A stretch of 64,000 bases of DNA from Palsa-504 sp963739615 (GTDB lineage: Bacteria; Actinomycetota; Actinomycetes; Streptosporangiales; Streptosporangiaceae). Positions 44,011 through 52,245 of this stretch are shown here, one piece after another. The DNA lies in the NCBI GenBank assembly GCA_963739615.1, contig CAVUBD010000031.1, forward strand, positions 1 through 64,000, read 5' to 3'. Positions within the stretch are counted from its first letter, which is position 1, and every line of letters begins with the position of its first letter. Made by a program: the position numbers and the translations under genes. The notes below the pieces were generated by a model. That model did not search any database. It was given only the letters and a program-made list of their open reading frames with translations, and was not told the DNA's origin.

Positions 44011-44990
44011 TCTACACCAACCCCGAGGACCAGGTGGTGGACGACGCCGCCATCAAGGCGTTCATCGACGCCTACGGCGAGCGCGCCACCCGGCTGCCCC
44101 CTGTCGCGATCGTGATCGCCGCCTACAACGAGGACGGGGCCATCGGCCCCGTCGTGCAGGCGCTGCCCGCGCGGGTGTGCGGGCTGGCCACGGCGGCCAT
44201 CGTGGTCGCCGACGGCTGTGCCGACGGCACCGCGGCGGAGGCCGGGGCGGCCGGCGCCATGGTCTGCGACGTGCCGGTCAACCGCGGCCAGGGCGCGGCG
44301 CTGCGGCTCGGCTACCGACTGGCCCGCGAGGGCGGCGCGGCCTACATCGTGACCACCGACGCGGACGGCCAGTACAACCCGGCGGAGATGGAGACGGTGC
44401 TGGCGCCGGTGGTGGCCGGCGAGGCGGACTTCGTCACCGGCTCGCGGCGGCTCGGCAGCCAGGAGACCAAGGACCTGATCCGCCGGACCGGCGTCCGGTT
44501 CTTCGCCAGCACGATCAGCATGCTGACCGGGACCACGATCAGCGACACGACGTTCGGGCTGCGGGCCATGCGCGCCGAGGTGACCGGCGCCGTGCAGCTT
44601 GAACAGCCGCAGTACCAGGCGTCCGAGCTGCTGATCGGGGTCATCACCCACGGCTACAAGGTGGCCGAGGTGCCCGCTACCATCCACCGGCGCCGGGTGG
44701 GCGAGAGCAAGAAGGGCCAGAACCCGCTCTACAAGCTGCACCTGCCCGGCGTCAACAACCTCTTCTACGGGCTGCGCTTCGCCCGGGTCGCCTACGGGAC
44801 CTGGTGGCGCGAGCGGCAGAACATGAAGGCCGGGGGTCAGGAAGCCCCGGGGTCTTCGGAGTCCGCGCGCAGCGGCCCGGTCGAGTCCGCGGCCCGGTTG
44901 AACGGCTCGGGGCCCGGGTCGGCCGAGACGAGCGCCTCCTCGGCGGCGCCGGGCGCGGCCAGGGCGGCGGATCCGGCGAAGAGAACGTAG
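44007..44990 (+). CDS. Family 2 glycosyltransferase (DPM1/DolP-mannosyltransferase-like)
   Basis: The 327-residue product has a GT2 catalytic domain: VAIVIAAYNEDGAIGPVVQA (donor binding), VVADGCADGTAAEA (first Asp), NRGQGAALRLGYRLA, VTTDADGQYNPAEMETVLAP (DxD-like DAD), and DFVTGSRR, GLRAMRAEV and the acceptor-side IHRRRVGESKKGQ. No C-terminal transmembrane segments are visible. The last ~70 residues are Ser/Ala/Gly-rich and overlap the opposite-strand GtrA gene. It probably transfers a sugar from a nucleotide sugar to a polyprenyl phosphate or glycolipid acceptor; GtrA proteins typically flip such lipid-linked sugars. Confidence 0.88.
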   Translation: MIYTNPEDQVVDDAAIKAFIDAYGERATRLPPVAIVIAAYNEDGAIGPVVQALPARVCGLATAAIVVADGCADGTAAEAGAAGAMVCDVPVNRGQGAALRLGYRLAREGGAAYIVTTDADGQYNPAEMETVLAPVVAGEADFVTGSRRLGSQETKDLIRRTGVRFFASTISMLTGTTISDTTFGLRAMRAEVTGAVQLEQPQYQASELLIGVITHGYKVAEVPATIHRRRVGESKKGQNPLYKLHLPGVNNLFYGLRFARVAYGTWWRERQNMKAGGQEAPGSSESARSGPVESAARLNGSGPGSAETSASSAAPGAARAADPAKRT

Positions 44991-45430
44991 TGGAAGAACA
45001 AGAACCGCAGTGCGAACGTGCCGACGTTGGCCCCGCCGGTTATCGCGTCGATGTAGAGCACCCGCTCGGCGCCGTGCAGGTGCAGCCAGCCGGAAGAGTG
45101 GTAGCCGAACTTGGTGGCCAGCGTGAGGATGGCCACGACCATCGCGGAGACGATCCAGAACGGCACCGTCTCCTTGAGCAGGTTCGGGCGGCCCGTCCGC
45201 TTCCACGCCCAGCGGGCGAGCACGTAGCTCACCAAGGCGCCGGAGAACCAGCTGATCAGGGTGGCCCAGGTGGCACTCAGGTTCAGCGGCCCGACGCAGA
45301 TGGACAGCACGACCACGGTGGTGGCGAACGCCGCCATGGCCGCGACCGCGAAACGGCCGAAGTGGACGCCGAGCTTGCTGCGCGCCTTCTCGGCCAGCGT
45401 GCTACCGAGCCGGTTGGTCGTCAGTGCCAT
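44837..45430 (-). CDS. GtrA family membrane protein
   Basis: The 197-residue protein has four hydrophobic segments: FAVAAMAAFATTVVVLSICV (about 25-45), TLISWFSGALVSYVLARWAW (about 57-76, with the conserved R-WxW ending), ETVPFWIVSAMVVAILTLAT (about 88-107) and FALRFLFFHYVLFAGSAALA (about 140-160). The order and the NLSATWATLISW segment match GtrA, a predicted flippase for lipid-linked sugars. The tail (APGAAEEALVSADPGPEP) is acidic and lies in the 154-base region shared with the convergent glycosyltransferase gene. Start ATG 45430. Confidence 0.85.
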   Translation of the reverse strand: MALTTNRLGSTLAEKARSKLGVHFGRFAVAAMAAFATTVVVLSICVGPLNLSATWATLISWFSGALVSYVLARWAWKRTGRPNLLKETVPFWIVSAMVVAILTLATKFGYHSSGWLHLHGAERVLYIDAITGGANVGTFALRFLFFHYVLFAGSAALAAPGAAEEALVSADPGPEPFNRAADSTGPLRADSEDPGAS

Positions 45431-45615
45431 TGATGTCCTAGTTTAGCGAGCCGGCCTTGAACTGAAGGAGCAGGTTATACAGTACGGAAACCGCAGGCGA
45501 GGAGGGTGTTACAGCATCCGCACCCTGATGCACGTTACCGTCCCGTGCGGCTACCCCGCACAAGGGCCGGAAAACTCAAAGCAACCTGACAGACGGACAC
45601 GGTAGGAGCCGGAGA

Positions 45616-46770
45616 ATGAAAATCTTGGTGTTGGGCGGGGACGGGTACCTCGGGTGGCCCACGGCGCTGCACCTGTCGGAGGCGGGCCACGAGGTGGCCG
45701 TCGCCGACAACTTCGTCCGCAGGCACTACGACAACGAACTCGGGGTCGAGTCCCTGGTGCCGATCGAGCCACTGCAGACGCGCATCGCGGTCTGGGAGGA
45801 GCTCACCGGCAAGCGGATCGGCCTGTATGTCGGCGACCTGACGGACGCGCTGTTCACGTACCGCATCATCAAGGACTTCGAGCCGGAGGCCGTGGTCCAC
45901 TTCGCCGAGCAGCGGGCCGCGCCGTACTCGATGATCGACCGGGCGCACGCCGTGTACACCCAGCAGAACAACGTGGTCGGGAACCTGAACGTCTTGTTCG
46001 CGATCGCCGAGACCAACCCGGACATCCACCTGGTCAAGCTCGGCACGATGGGCGAGTACGGCACGCCGAACATCGACATAGAAGAGGGCTGGCTGGAGCT
46101 CGAGCACAACGGCCGTACCGACCGGGTGCTGTTCCCCAAGCGGCCGGGGTCCTTCTATCACCTGTCCAAGGTGCACGACAGCCACAACATCGAGTTCGCC
46201 TGCCGGATCTGGGACCTGCGGGCCACCGACCTGAACCAGGGCGTGGTCTACGGGCAGCAGACGGCGCAGACGGCCAGGGACGAGCGGCTGGCGACCAGGT
46301 TCGACTACGACGCGGTGTTCGGCACCGTGCTGAACCGGTTCACCATCCAGGCGGTCATCGGCCACCCGCTGACCGTCTACGGCGAGGGCGGCCAGACCCG
46401 CGGCATCATCGACATCCGGGACACGGTCCGCTGCATCCAGCTGGCCTGCGAGAACCCGGCGAACCGCGGTGAGTTCCGGGTGTTCAACCAGATGACCGAG
46501 TCCATGTCGGTGGCGCAGATCGCCGAGACGGTCCAGGCGGCCAGCCCCGAGGACGTCACGATCGAGTACCTGGACAACCCGCGCGTCGAACTGCCTGAGC
46601 ACTACTACAACGTCAAGCACACCAAGCTGGTAGAGCTCGGCCTCGAGCCGCACCTGCTGTCCGACACGCTGATCGAGTCGCTGTTCGAGGTCACCAAGCG
46701 GTACGCCCACCGGGTCCGGCTTGAGGCGCTCCGTCCCACCGTGAAGTGGCGCGAGCCCACCGCCGGCTAG
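45616..46770 (+). CDS. sqd1: UDP-sulfoquinovose synthase (SQD1-like)
   Basis: This 384-residue protein starts at ATG 45616 behind taggagcc. It has the SQD1 signatures: LGGDGYLGWPTALHLSEAGH, NFVRRHYDNELGVESLVPI, HFAEQRAAPYSMIDRAHAVY, TQQNNVVGNLNVLFAI, HLVKLGTMGEYGTPNIDIEE, SFYHLSKVHDSHNIEFAC (catalytic Tyr-Lys) and DLNQGVVYGQQT. These residues are specific to the enzyme that makes UDP-sulfoquinovose from UDP-glucose and sulfite, the head-group donor of sulfolipid or sulfoglycans. The archaeal AglI-type relatives share most of them. The GT2/GtrA/epimerase genes next door may use the product. No sulfolipid synthase (SQD2) was seen in the window. Confidence 0.9.
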   Translation: MKILVLGGDGYLGWPTALHLSEAGHEVAVADNFVRRHYDNELGVESLVPIEPLQTRIAVWEELTGKRIGLYVGDLTDALFTYRIIKDFEPEAVVHFAEQRAAPYSMIDRAHAVYTQQNNVVGNLNVLFAIAETNPDIHLVKLGTMGEYGTPNIDIEEGWLELEHNGRTDRVLFPKRPGSFYHLSKVHDSHNIEFACRIWDLRATDLNQGVVYGQQTAQTARDERLATRFDYDAVFGTVLNRFTIQAVIGHPLTVYGEGGQTRGIIDIRDTVRCIQLACENPANRGEFRVFNQMTESMSVAQIAETVQAASPEDVTIEYLDNPRVELPEHYYNVKHTKLVELGLEPHLLSDTLIESLFEVTKRYAHRVRLEALRPTVKWREPTAG

Positions 46771-46800
46771 GGACCGCACGCAGGTGCGCGGCGCAGTGAT

Positions 46801-46851
46801 ACCACTGCCCGTTCGGACAAAAGATCTTTATACCTCCGAACGGGCAGTGGT
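46801..46851. repeat. Perfect 16-base inverted repeat with AT-rich loop
   Basis: accactgcccgttcgg (46801-46816) is exactly repeated in inverse at 46836-46851. The 19-base loop (acaaaagatctttatacct) is AT-rich and contains a -10-like tatacct. It sits between the sqd1 stop (46770) and the next ATG (46858). Possible roles: terminator of sqd1, or an operator flanking the promoter of the next gene. Confidence 0.85.
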
Positions 46852-46857
46852 GTTTGC

Positions 46858-47220
46858 ATGAGGACAACCTGGGTGTGCGCGACCTGCGGTAATCACTTCC
46901 CTGAGCCGCAGCCCGCGGTCTGCGCGGTGTGCGCGGGCGAGCGGCAGTGGCTGCCGCCTGGGGGCCAGCGGTGGACCACGCTGGCCGAACTGGCCGCGGC
47001 CGGGCACATGTGCGAGGTCCGGACGGTCGAGCCTGGGCTGACCGGGATCGGCGCGGAGCCGCCGTTCGCCATCGGGCAGCGGTCGCTGCTCGTGCGCACG
47101 CCAGCGGGCAACCTGCTGTGGGACCCGTCGGGCTTCATCGACGCCGCGGCGGTGGCGGCGGTCCGCGCGGCGGGCGGGCTGAGCTACGTGACCGCCAGCC
47201 ACCCGCACTTCTACGGGTGA
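46858..47220 (+). pseudogene. Truncated MBL-fold metallo-hydrolase (zinc-ribbon start, missing core)
   Basis: The 120-residue frame begins MRTTWVCATCGNHFPEPQ with two CxxC pairs (a rubredoxin-like ribbon). It continues RWTTLAELAAAGHM and LTGIGAEPPFAIGQRSLLVR, then GNLLWDPSGFID, VAAVRAAGG and ASHPHFYG followed immediately by TGA. Full-length relatives (about 250-280 residues) continue through the metal-binding HxHFYG-x(S/A)MxxW region. Just after the stop, codons for RRSAARYIEHLRGTA, the natural C-terminus of such proteins, appear, and again complete with TAG at 47349-47396. The catalytic core has been deleted, leaving head and tail. No clear Shine-Dalgarno precedes the start. Confidence 0.6.
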
Positions 47221-47394
47221 CGGCGGTCGGCGGCGCGGTACATCGAGCACCTGCGGGGCACCGCCTGCTCTGCGGCCGGCGGCCGCTGGCCCGCCGCTAG
47301 CGTTGCGGGCCGCCGCTAGCTTTGCGGGCCGGGGCCTGGGACACGGTGCGGCGGTCGGCGGCGCGGTACATCGAGCACCTGCGGGGCACCGCCT
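47221..47394. repeat. 46-base direct repeat: duplicated tail of the truncated hydrolase
   Basis: The 46-base sequence from 47221 to 47266 (cggcggtcggcggcgcggta... to ...accgcct) recurs at 47349-47394, offset 128. Between and after the copies, shorter near-repeats of ctagctttgcgggccgcc occur. Both copies encode the same hydrolase C-terminus; only the second ends with TAG in that frame. Confidence 0.85.
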
Positions 47395-47453
47395 AGCTTT
47401 GCGGGCCGCCGCCTAGCTTTGCGGGCCGCCAAGCTGCAAGTATGGCGCGGTCC

Positions 47454-47735
47454 TCAGGCCAGGCCGCGGCGTAGGGTCCAGGTATCGGCGAGGGCGTCCC
47501 GGCGCAGTTCGTAGACGCCGGGGGTCATGCCCTGTCCGGGGGACGCCTCGACGCGCCAGAACTCAAGCTCGGGCTGTCCAGGTTCGGCCTCGGGATCTCG
47601 CCACCATTCCCGGTTGATGACCCAGTGCTCGAGGATCGCGCGGACGGTGTACAGGCGGCTCCGCCACACGAACCTGGCTGGCCTGCCGTCGTTCCTGGCC
47701 TTCACGTTGACCGGCTCGCCGTAGGTCATGTTCAT
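47454..47735 (-). CDS. DUF6504-like small protein
   Basis: The 93-residue product (MNMTYGEPVNVKARNDGRPA) has the layout RPARFVWRSRLYTVRAILEH, then WVINREWWRD, EFWRVEASPGQ, and VYELRRDALADTWTLRR. This fits the DUF6504 pattern of a small beta-rich domain with W-R and E-W-W motifs, found in actinobacteria often beside translesion polymerase genes. No such polymerase is visible here. The function is unknown. The start could be MNM or the second ATG three codons on. Confidence 0.65.
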   Translation of the reverse strand: MNMTYGEPVNVKARNDGRPARFVWRSRLYTVRAILEHWVINREWWRDPEAEPGQPELEFWRVEASPGQGMTPGVYELRRDALADTWTLRRGLA

Positions 47736-47916
47736 GCCGCCGCCTCCCCGCCCTGCCGCCCGAAGGGCCCACCGCAGGTCCCGGAGTCATGGATCGAATA
47801 TAAGTTCAATCGAACAAGGATACAAATAATCTTTATCAACTGACCTGCAGATACTCAAAAATGTCAGTGTCCATCGGCATAGTGGCGGTAGTCCGGCCAT
47901 CCCGAGGGAGGCACAC

Positions 47917-48408
47917 GTGTGCTGGATCTGCGACCATCCAGGCGTCACCGAGCGCGACTACCAGGACCACATGCGGCGGCTGATCGCCGCCTGCGGCTGG
48001 GCCGTGCAGGGCGTGGAACGGGACGGCATCCACCCGCCCTGGGCCTACACCGTCGGCCTGACGAGATACCGGCGGCCGGAACTCGTCGTGACCGGCATGG
48101 GCCTGACCCGGGCGACCGGGGTGCTCAACGGCGTGGCCGCGCACCTGATGCACGCGGACGCGCCCGCGCCGGGCACGCAGGCCACGTTGCCCGGCGGCCC
48201 GCTGGTCGAGGTCGTCAAGGTCGCCGCGCCGTGGGCGCACCTGAACCTGGCCGTCGAGTTCTACGGCCGGCGCATCCGGGGCCTGCAGCTGGTGCACGCC
48301 GACAGGCGCGGGCGCTGGCCGTGGGACCGCGAATACCAGGGGGTGCGCGGCGGGCAGCCGGTCCTCGGCCCCCGGGAGCCACCCGGGAGCCGCCTGCGGG
48401 CCGGCTAG
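47917..48408 (+). CDS. DUF4262 protein
   Basis: The 163-residue product starts MCWICDHPGVTERDYQDHMR with a CxxC pair, then GWAVQGVERDGIHPPWAYTV, GLTRYRRPELVVTGM and a final EFYGRRIRGLQLVHADRRGR with WPWDREY. The GWxVqgV(e/p)-x(9)-PPwaYTvGLt pattern is that of DUF4262, a family of unknown biochemical role. Start ATG 47917 follows ggaggcacacgtgtgctgg. No co-directional partner is nearby; the gene faces glyA. Confidence 0.8.
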   Translation: MCWICDHPGVTERDYQDHMRRLIAACGWAVQGVERDGIHPPWAYTVGLTRYRRPELVVTGMGLTRATGVLNGVAAHLMHADAPAPGTQATLPGGPLVEVVKVAAPWAHLNLAVEFYGRRIRGLQLVHADRRGRWPWDREYQGVRGGQPVLGPREPPGSRLRAG

Positions 48409-48444
48409 CCCGCGCGCGGGCCCGCTAGCCCGCAGGCGAGCCGG

Positions 48445-49722
48445 CTAGCCGGGGGTGCTGGGAGTCCAGCCGGGGACGGGGAAGGCTGCCAGCAGGTCGC
48501 GGACCTCGGCGGCGATGCGGTCGAGTATCACTTCGTCGTCCTTGGTGGCGGCGGTGATCGCCTCGTCCATCCAGGCCGCGAGCGGCGCCATGTGCTCCTC
48601 GCGCAGGCCGCGGGTGGTGATCGCGGGCGTGCCGATCCTGACGCCGGACGGGTCGAACGGCTTGCGCTGGTCGAACGGCACCGTGTTGTAGTTCGTCTCG
48701 ATGCCCGCCCGGTCGAGAGCCTTGGCGGCCGGCTTGCCGCCGATGCCCTTGGAGGTGAGGTCCAGCAAGATCAGGTGGTTGTCGGTCCCGCCGGAAACCA
48801 GGTCGTAGCCGCGGGAAAGCAGCGCGTCGGCCAGCGCCCTGGAGTTGGCCACGATCTGATGGGCGTAATCGCGGAACTGGGGCTGGGCGGCCTCCTGCAG
48901 GGCCACCGCGATCGCGGCCGTGGTGTGGTTGTGCGGGCCGCCTTGCAGGCCGGGGAACACGGCCTTGTCCACGGCGGAGGCGTGCTCGGCGTTGCACATG
49001 ATCATGGCACCGCGCGGGCCGCGGAGCGTCTTGTGCGTCGTCGTCGTGATCACGCCGGCGTGCCCGACGGGCGACGGGTGCGCGCCGCCCGCGATCAGCC
49101 CGGAGATGTGCGCGACGTCGGCGACCAGGACCGAGCCCGCCTCGGCCGCGATCGCGGCGAAGGCCGGGAAGTCGATGGTCCGCGGGATCGCGGTGCCGCC
49201 GCAGAACATGATCTTGGGGCGCTCCTTGAGCGCCAGGTCGCGGACCTCGTCCAGGTCGACCCGGCCGGTGTCGTGCCGGACCCCGTACTGGACGGGCCGG
49301 AACCACTTGCCGGTCGCGGAGACCGGCCAGCCGTGGGTGAGGTGGCCGCCCATCGGCAGCGCCATGCCCATGATCGTGTCTCCGGGCTGGGCGAACGCCA
49401 GGTAGACCGCGAGGTTGGCGGGCGAGCCTGAGTACGGCTGCACGTTGGCGTGGTCGACGCCGAACAGGGCCCTGGCCCGGTCCCTGGCGAGGTTCTCGAT
49501 CCGGTCGATGAACTGCTGGCCCTCGTAGTAGCGGCGGCCCGGGTAGCCCTCGGAGTACTTGTTGGTCAGCACGCTGCCCGATGCCTCGAGCACGGCCAGC
49601 GACACATAGTTCTCCGACGGGATCAGCCTGGCCTTCTCGTACTGCCTGCGAGCCTCGTTGTGGATGAGGCCGGCGATCTCCGGGTCGCAGTCCTCGACGT
49701 TCGGGATGGGCGGGGTGTGCAT
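48445..49722 (-). CDS. glyA: Serine hydroxymethyltransferase
   Basis: From ATG 49722 with gaggaggtccgtc upstream (425 residues). PLP fold-type I aminotransferase-like: RLIPSENYVSLAVLEASGSV, NKYSEGYPGRRYYEGQQFID, FGVDHANVQPYSGSPANLAV, VADVAHISGLIAGGAHPSPV, THKTLRGPRGAMIM (PLP Lys) and GGTDNHLILLDLTSKG. It converts serine and tetrahydrofolate to glycine and methylene-THF. Open sequence continues upstream to 50256 but lies antisense to the nucleoside hydrolase gene and lacks family similarity. It is divergent from the nucleoside hydrolase. Confidence 0.95.
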   Translation of the reverse strand: MHTPPIPNVEDCDPEIAGLIHNEARRQYEKARLIPSENYVSLAVLEASGSVLTNKYSEGYPGRRYYEGQQFIDRIENLARDRARALFGVDHANVQPYSGSPANLAVYLAFAQPGDTIMGMALPMGGHLTHGWPVSATGKWFRPVQYGVRHDTGRVDLDEVRDLALKERPKIMFCGGTAIPRTIDFPAFAAIAAEAGSVLVADVAHISGLIAGGAHPSPVGHAGVITTTTHKTLRGPRGAMIMCNAEHASAVDKAVFPGLQGGPHNHTTAAIAVALQEAAQPQFRDYAHQIVANSRALADALLSRGYDLVSGGTDNHLILLDLTSKGIGGKPAAKALDRAGIETNYNTVPFDQRKPFDPSGVRIGTPAITTRGLREEHMAPLAAWMDEAITAATKDDEVILDRIAAEVRDLLAAFPVPGWTPSTPG

Positions 49723-49851
49723 GACGGACCTCCTCGACCAAGAGGCTACACACTCCGGGGGGCAGTCAGGGCACGCGGGCACGCACCGGGGACCGTTCGG
49801 TACCTTCATCAGGAGCAGCAGCGGACGCGAGGAAGGCACAGGATCCGGGAC

Positions 49852-50820
49852 ATGTCCACCAAAATCATCCTCGACTGCGACCCTGGGATCGATGACGCGC
49901 TCGCGATCGCCTTCGCGCACGGGCACCCCGGCATCGAACTGGCCGGCATCACCACGGTGGCGGGCAACGTCGGGCTGGCGAAGACGACGGCGAACGCGCT
50001 GGCGGTGTGCGAGTTCATCGGCGCGGCCGGGACCCCGGTGACGGCCGGCTGCGCCGGGCCGTTGCTGCGGCCCGCGCTCGACGCCCGGCATGTGCACGGC
50101 GACTCGGGGCTGGGCGGGGCCACGCTGCCGCCGCCCGCGGCCAGCCCGGCCCCTGGGCACGCCATCGACTTCATCATCGACACCGTGCGCGCCGCCCCCG
50201 GGGAGATCACGCTGGTCGCGACGGGGCCGCTGACCAACATCGCGCTGGCCGCGCAACGGGAGCCGCGCCTGGCGGACTGGGTGCGGGGCTTCGTGATCAT
50301 GGGCGGCTCGGCGGGCCGCGGCAACGTGACGCCGGCCGCCGAGTACAACATGCGGGCCGACCCCGAAGCCGCGGCGGCGGTGTTCGGCGCCGGCTGGACC
50401 GTCACCATGCTGGGGCTTGACGTGACGCTGCGGACCAGTGCCACCGCGGCGGTGCTGCAGCGGATGCGCGACCTGGGACCGCTCGGCACCGGCCTGCTGC
50501 TACCCGCGCTCGAGCAGTACCGGTCGGTCCGCGAGCCCGTGGGACCGCCGGTGCATGACGTCTGCGCGGTGGCCTGGGTGGCGGAGCCCGGGCTGTTCGG
50601 GCTGGTCCCGGCCCGAGTTCAGGTCGAGACGACCGGGCGGCTGACGGCCGGCATGACCGTGACCGATTTCGAGCTGCCCGGCCCGGACTCCGGCCCGGAC
50701 TCCGGCCCGGACGGAGGCGGTAACGCCCTGGTGGCGATGCACATCGACGTTGACAGGTTCTGGGAGGTCACGCTCGGGACCTACGCCCGGCTGGCGTCAG
50801 CCGTAGTGGGCGGCGGCTAG
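49852..50820 (+). CDS. Inosine/uridine-preferring nucleoside hydrolase
   Basis: The 322-residue product begins MSTKIILDCDPGIDDALAIA, with the DxDPGIDDA calcium-binding cluster. GHAIDFIIDTVR, ITLVATGPLTNIALAAQREP, VIMGGSAGRGNVTPAAEYNM (GGsaxxxGNxtpxAEfN) and VHDVCAVAW (active-site His-Asp) complete the family pattern. It cleaves the N-glycosidic bond of nucleosides in purine or pyrimidine salvage. A short GPDSGPDSGPDGGG repeat lies near the C-terminus. The start follows cgaggaaggcaca; the 3' end overlaps the convergent RsbW-like gene by 24 bases. Confidence 0.93.
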   Translation: MSTKIILDCDPGIDDALAIAFAHGHPGIELAGITTVAGNVGLAKTTANALAVCEFIGAAGTPVTAGCAGPLLRPALDARHVHGDSGLGGATLPPPAASPAPGHAIDFIIDTVRAAPGEITLVATGPLTNIALAAQREPRLADWVRGFVIMGGSAGRGNVTPAAEYNMRADPEAAAAVFGAGWTVTMLGLDVTLRTSATAAVLQRMRDLGPLGTGLLLPALEQYRSVREPVGPPVHDVCAVAWVAEPGLFGLVPARVQVETTGRLTAGMTVTDFELPGPDSGPDSGPDGGGNALVAMHIDVDRFWEVTLGTYARLASAVVGGG

Positions 50821-51759
50821 CTCTCCGCCGGGCTCCAGTTCCTCGTACAGCCGCACCGCCTGCTCGGCGGCCTCGACGAGATCGGCGTAGTTCAGCCGCT
50901 CTTGCGGGCCTGCCAGGGTGGTCAGCGACACCACACCCGACCGGCACCGCACGGTAAGTCCACGGCGGAAGGAAAGGACCGACGTATCGGCGGCCGGCTC
51001 GTCGGCCCGGATCAGCGGCCCGGCGAACCCCCGCTGGTGCAGCATCGCCTCTAGTTCCCTGGCGGCCTGGCGCGCGCTGAGGCACCGGTTAGCCCGCTCG
51101 GCCGTGACATCGGCTGAGCGCGTATAGGCGCGCAGGCCGGTCACGTCGACCAGGCGGGCATGCGCGAGTGGAGCGGGCACAGCGAACCAGACGGCCTTGC
51201 CGCGAAGACCCCGGCCGCCGAGCCGGGCCCGGGTGGGATGATGCCCCCAGCGGCCGCTTGACAACTCGTGCACGATCTCAAGGCCGCGCCCGGTCACGGC
51301 CTGGGCCGACGTCCTGACCAGGGCAGGCGCGGAACCGTGCCGCCAGCCGCGGCTGGCGTCGAAGACCTTGCAGACGAGCTCCCGCCGGCTGCCGAGACCA
51401 CGCAGGTAGAGCCAGAGTTCGGGGCGTGCGGACGGGGACGGCGGTACCGCTGGGGCAGGCGGCGGGGTGGGGCTGGCGGACGTTACCGGCTCGCCTCCCA
51501 TGTCCGTGGCGACGGACACGAGCCGATCCCCCCCTCCGCCAGCCCTGGTCCCGACGTGCGCGTGCAGTGTGTTGGCCGCGAGTTCGCTAGCCATCAAGAT
51601 GCAGTCGTCCATGACCTCGGCCCCGAGGCCAACCTCCGCGACCGCATCCCTGAACACCTGCCGCGCGACCGCAGCACAGGCCGGATCGGCCGGAAGGGGC
51701 CACGCGCAGCACGAACCCGCGCGCACGCCTCGCCAACCGCTCATACCCTGCTGCCTCAT
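50797..51759 (-). CDS. ATP-binding protein of RsbW/HATPase type
   Basis: The 320-residue protein starts at ATG 51759 with ggaggcgccaggt upstream. Its first half reads AVARQVFRDAVAEVGLGAEV, DDCILMASELAANTLHAHV (N-box, ELaaNtlxH), then a long Gly/Pro-rich insert (about residues 82-110) and CKVFDASRGWR, AVTGRGLEIVHELSSGRWGH (G-boxes), the layout of streptomycete anti-sigma-like ATPases. The second half, from residue about 205, is an extra alpha-rich region of unknown function (RANRCLSARQAARELEAML). In Actinomycetota these proteins regulate sigma factors or partner with signalling proteins; no cognate is adjacent. Confidence 0.82.
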   Translation of the reverse strand: MRQQGMSGWRGVRAGSCCAWPLPADPACAAVARQVFRDAVAEVGLGAEVMDDCILMASELAANTLHAHVGTRAGGGGDRLVSVATDMGGEPVTSASPTPPPAPAVPPSPSARPELWLYLRGLGSRRELVCKVFDASRGWRHGSAPALVRTSAQAVTGRGLEIVHELSSGRWGHHPTRARLGGRGLRGKAVWFAVPAPLAHARLVDVTGLRAYTRSADVTAERANRCLSARQAARELEAMLHQRGFAGPLIRADEPAADTSVLSFRRGLTVRCRSGVVSLTTLAGPQERLNYADLVEAAEQAVRLYEELEPGGELAAAHYG

Positions 51760-51871
51760 ACCTGGCGCCTCCGGCCGATCACTGACACGCCGATCACTGA
51801 CACAAGGCCGCCGGCAGGAGGAGGTGCCGTCGGCGGAGATCCCGCTTTCAAGATACGTGGAATTTGACTCC

Positions 51872-51892
51872 TAATCTGTGAAACACAGATTA
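51872..51892. promoter_or_regulatory. Perfect 9-base palindrome, candidate operator
   Basis: taatctgtg-aaa-cacagatta is an exact inverted repeat with a 3-base spacer, in the AT-rich region 113-133 bases upstream of the RsbW-like gene's start. The symmetrical layout and spacing suit a dimeric regulator; the regulator is unknown. Confidence 0.5.
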
Positions 51893-52205
51893 CGACCAGC
51901 TTCGCAATATCGATAGCATCCTTATTTTCGTAGCAGCTCAACTCAGCCGTACCATACTGGTCATATCGGCCTTCTTCGGACATATCACTATCAAATGGCC
52001 CGATACTCGCGTAAGGGCGGGTGAGTGTGTTAACTATGGTGCGTGCGGTACTTTGTGCTAGTTGTGGTACATGATTATCCGGTTTGTCGGCTTATAAGCG
52101 TCTATAGGCGTTCTTGGGTGGCCATTAGTTGGCCCCGGCGTGTACAGTCTCGGATGGTGAGGGTAACCAGACGGTTACCCGCCAGGCCTCGAGACAGGGC
52201 CGGCA

Positions 52206-52245
52206 TAAGAAAGGCCCCCCGGTGGCTGCATCCTCCGGGGGGCCT
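52206..52245 (-). terminator. Rho-independent-type terminator of the XRE-DUF397 genes
   Basis: An 11-base perfect stem (aggccccccgg at 52212-52222 with ccggggggcct at 52235-52245) lies about 30 bases after the DUF397 stop. On the minus strand it is followed by a T-rich stretch (ttcttatg), as expected for intrinsic termination. Confidence 0.7.

Noticed and set aside
49723..50256. In-frame extension upstream of glyA
   Set aside because: The extension lies antisense to the nucleoside hydrolase and lacks similarity; the ATG at 49722 has an excellent Shine-Dalgarno.
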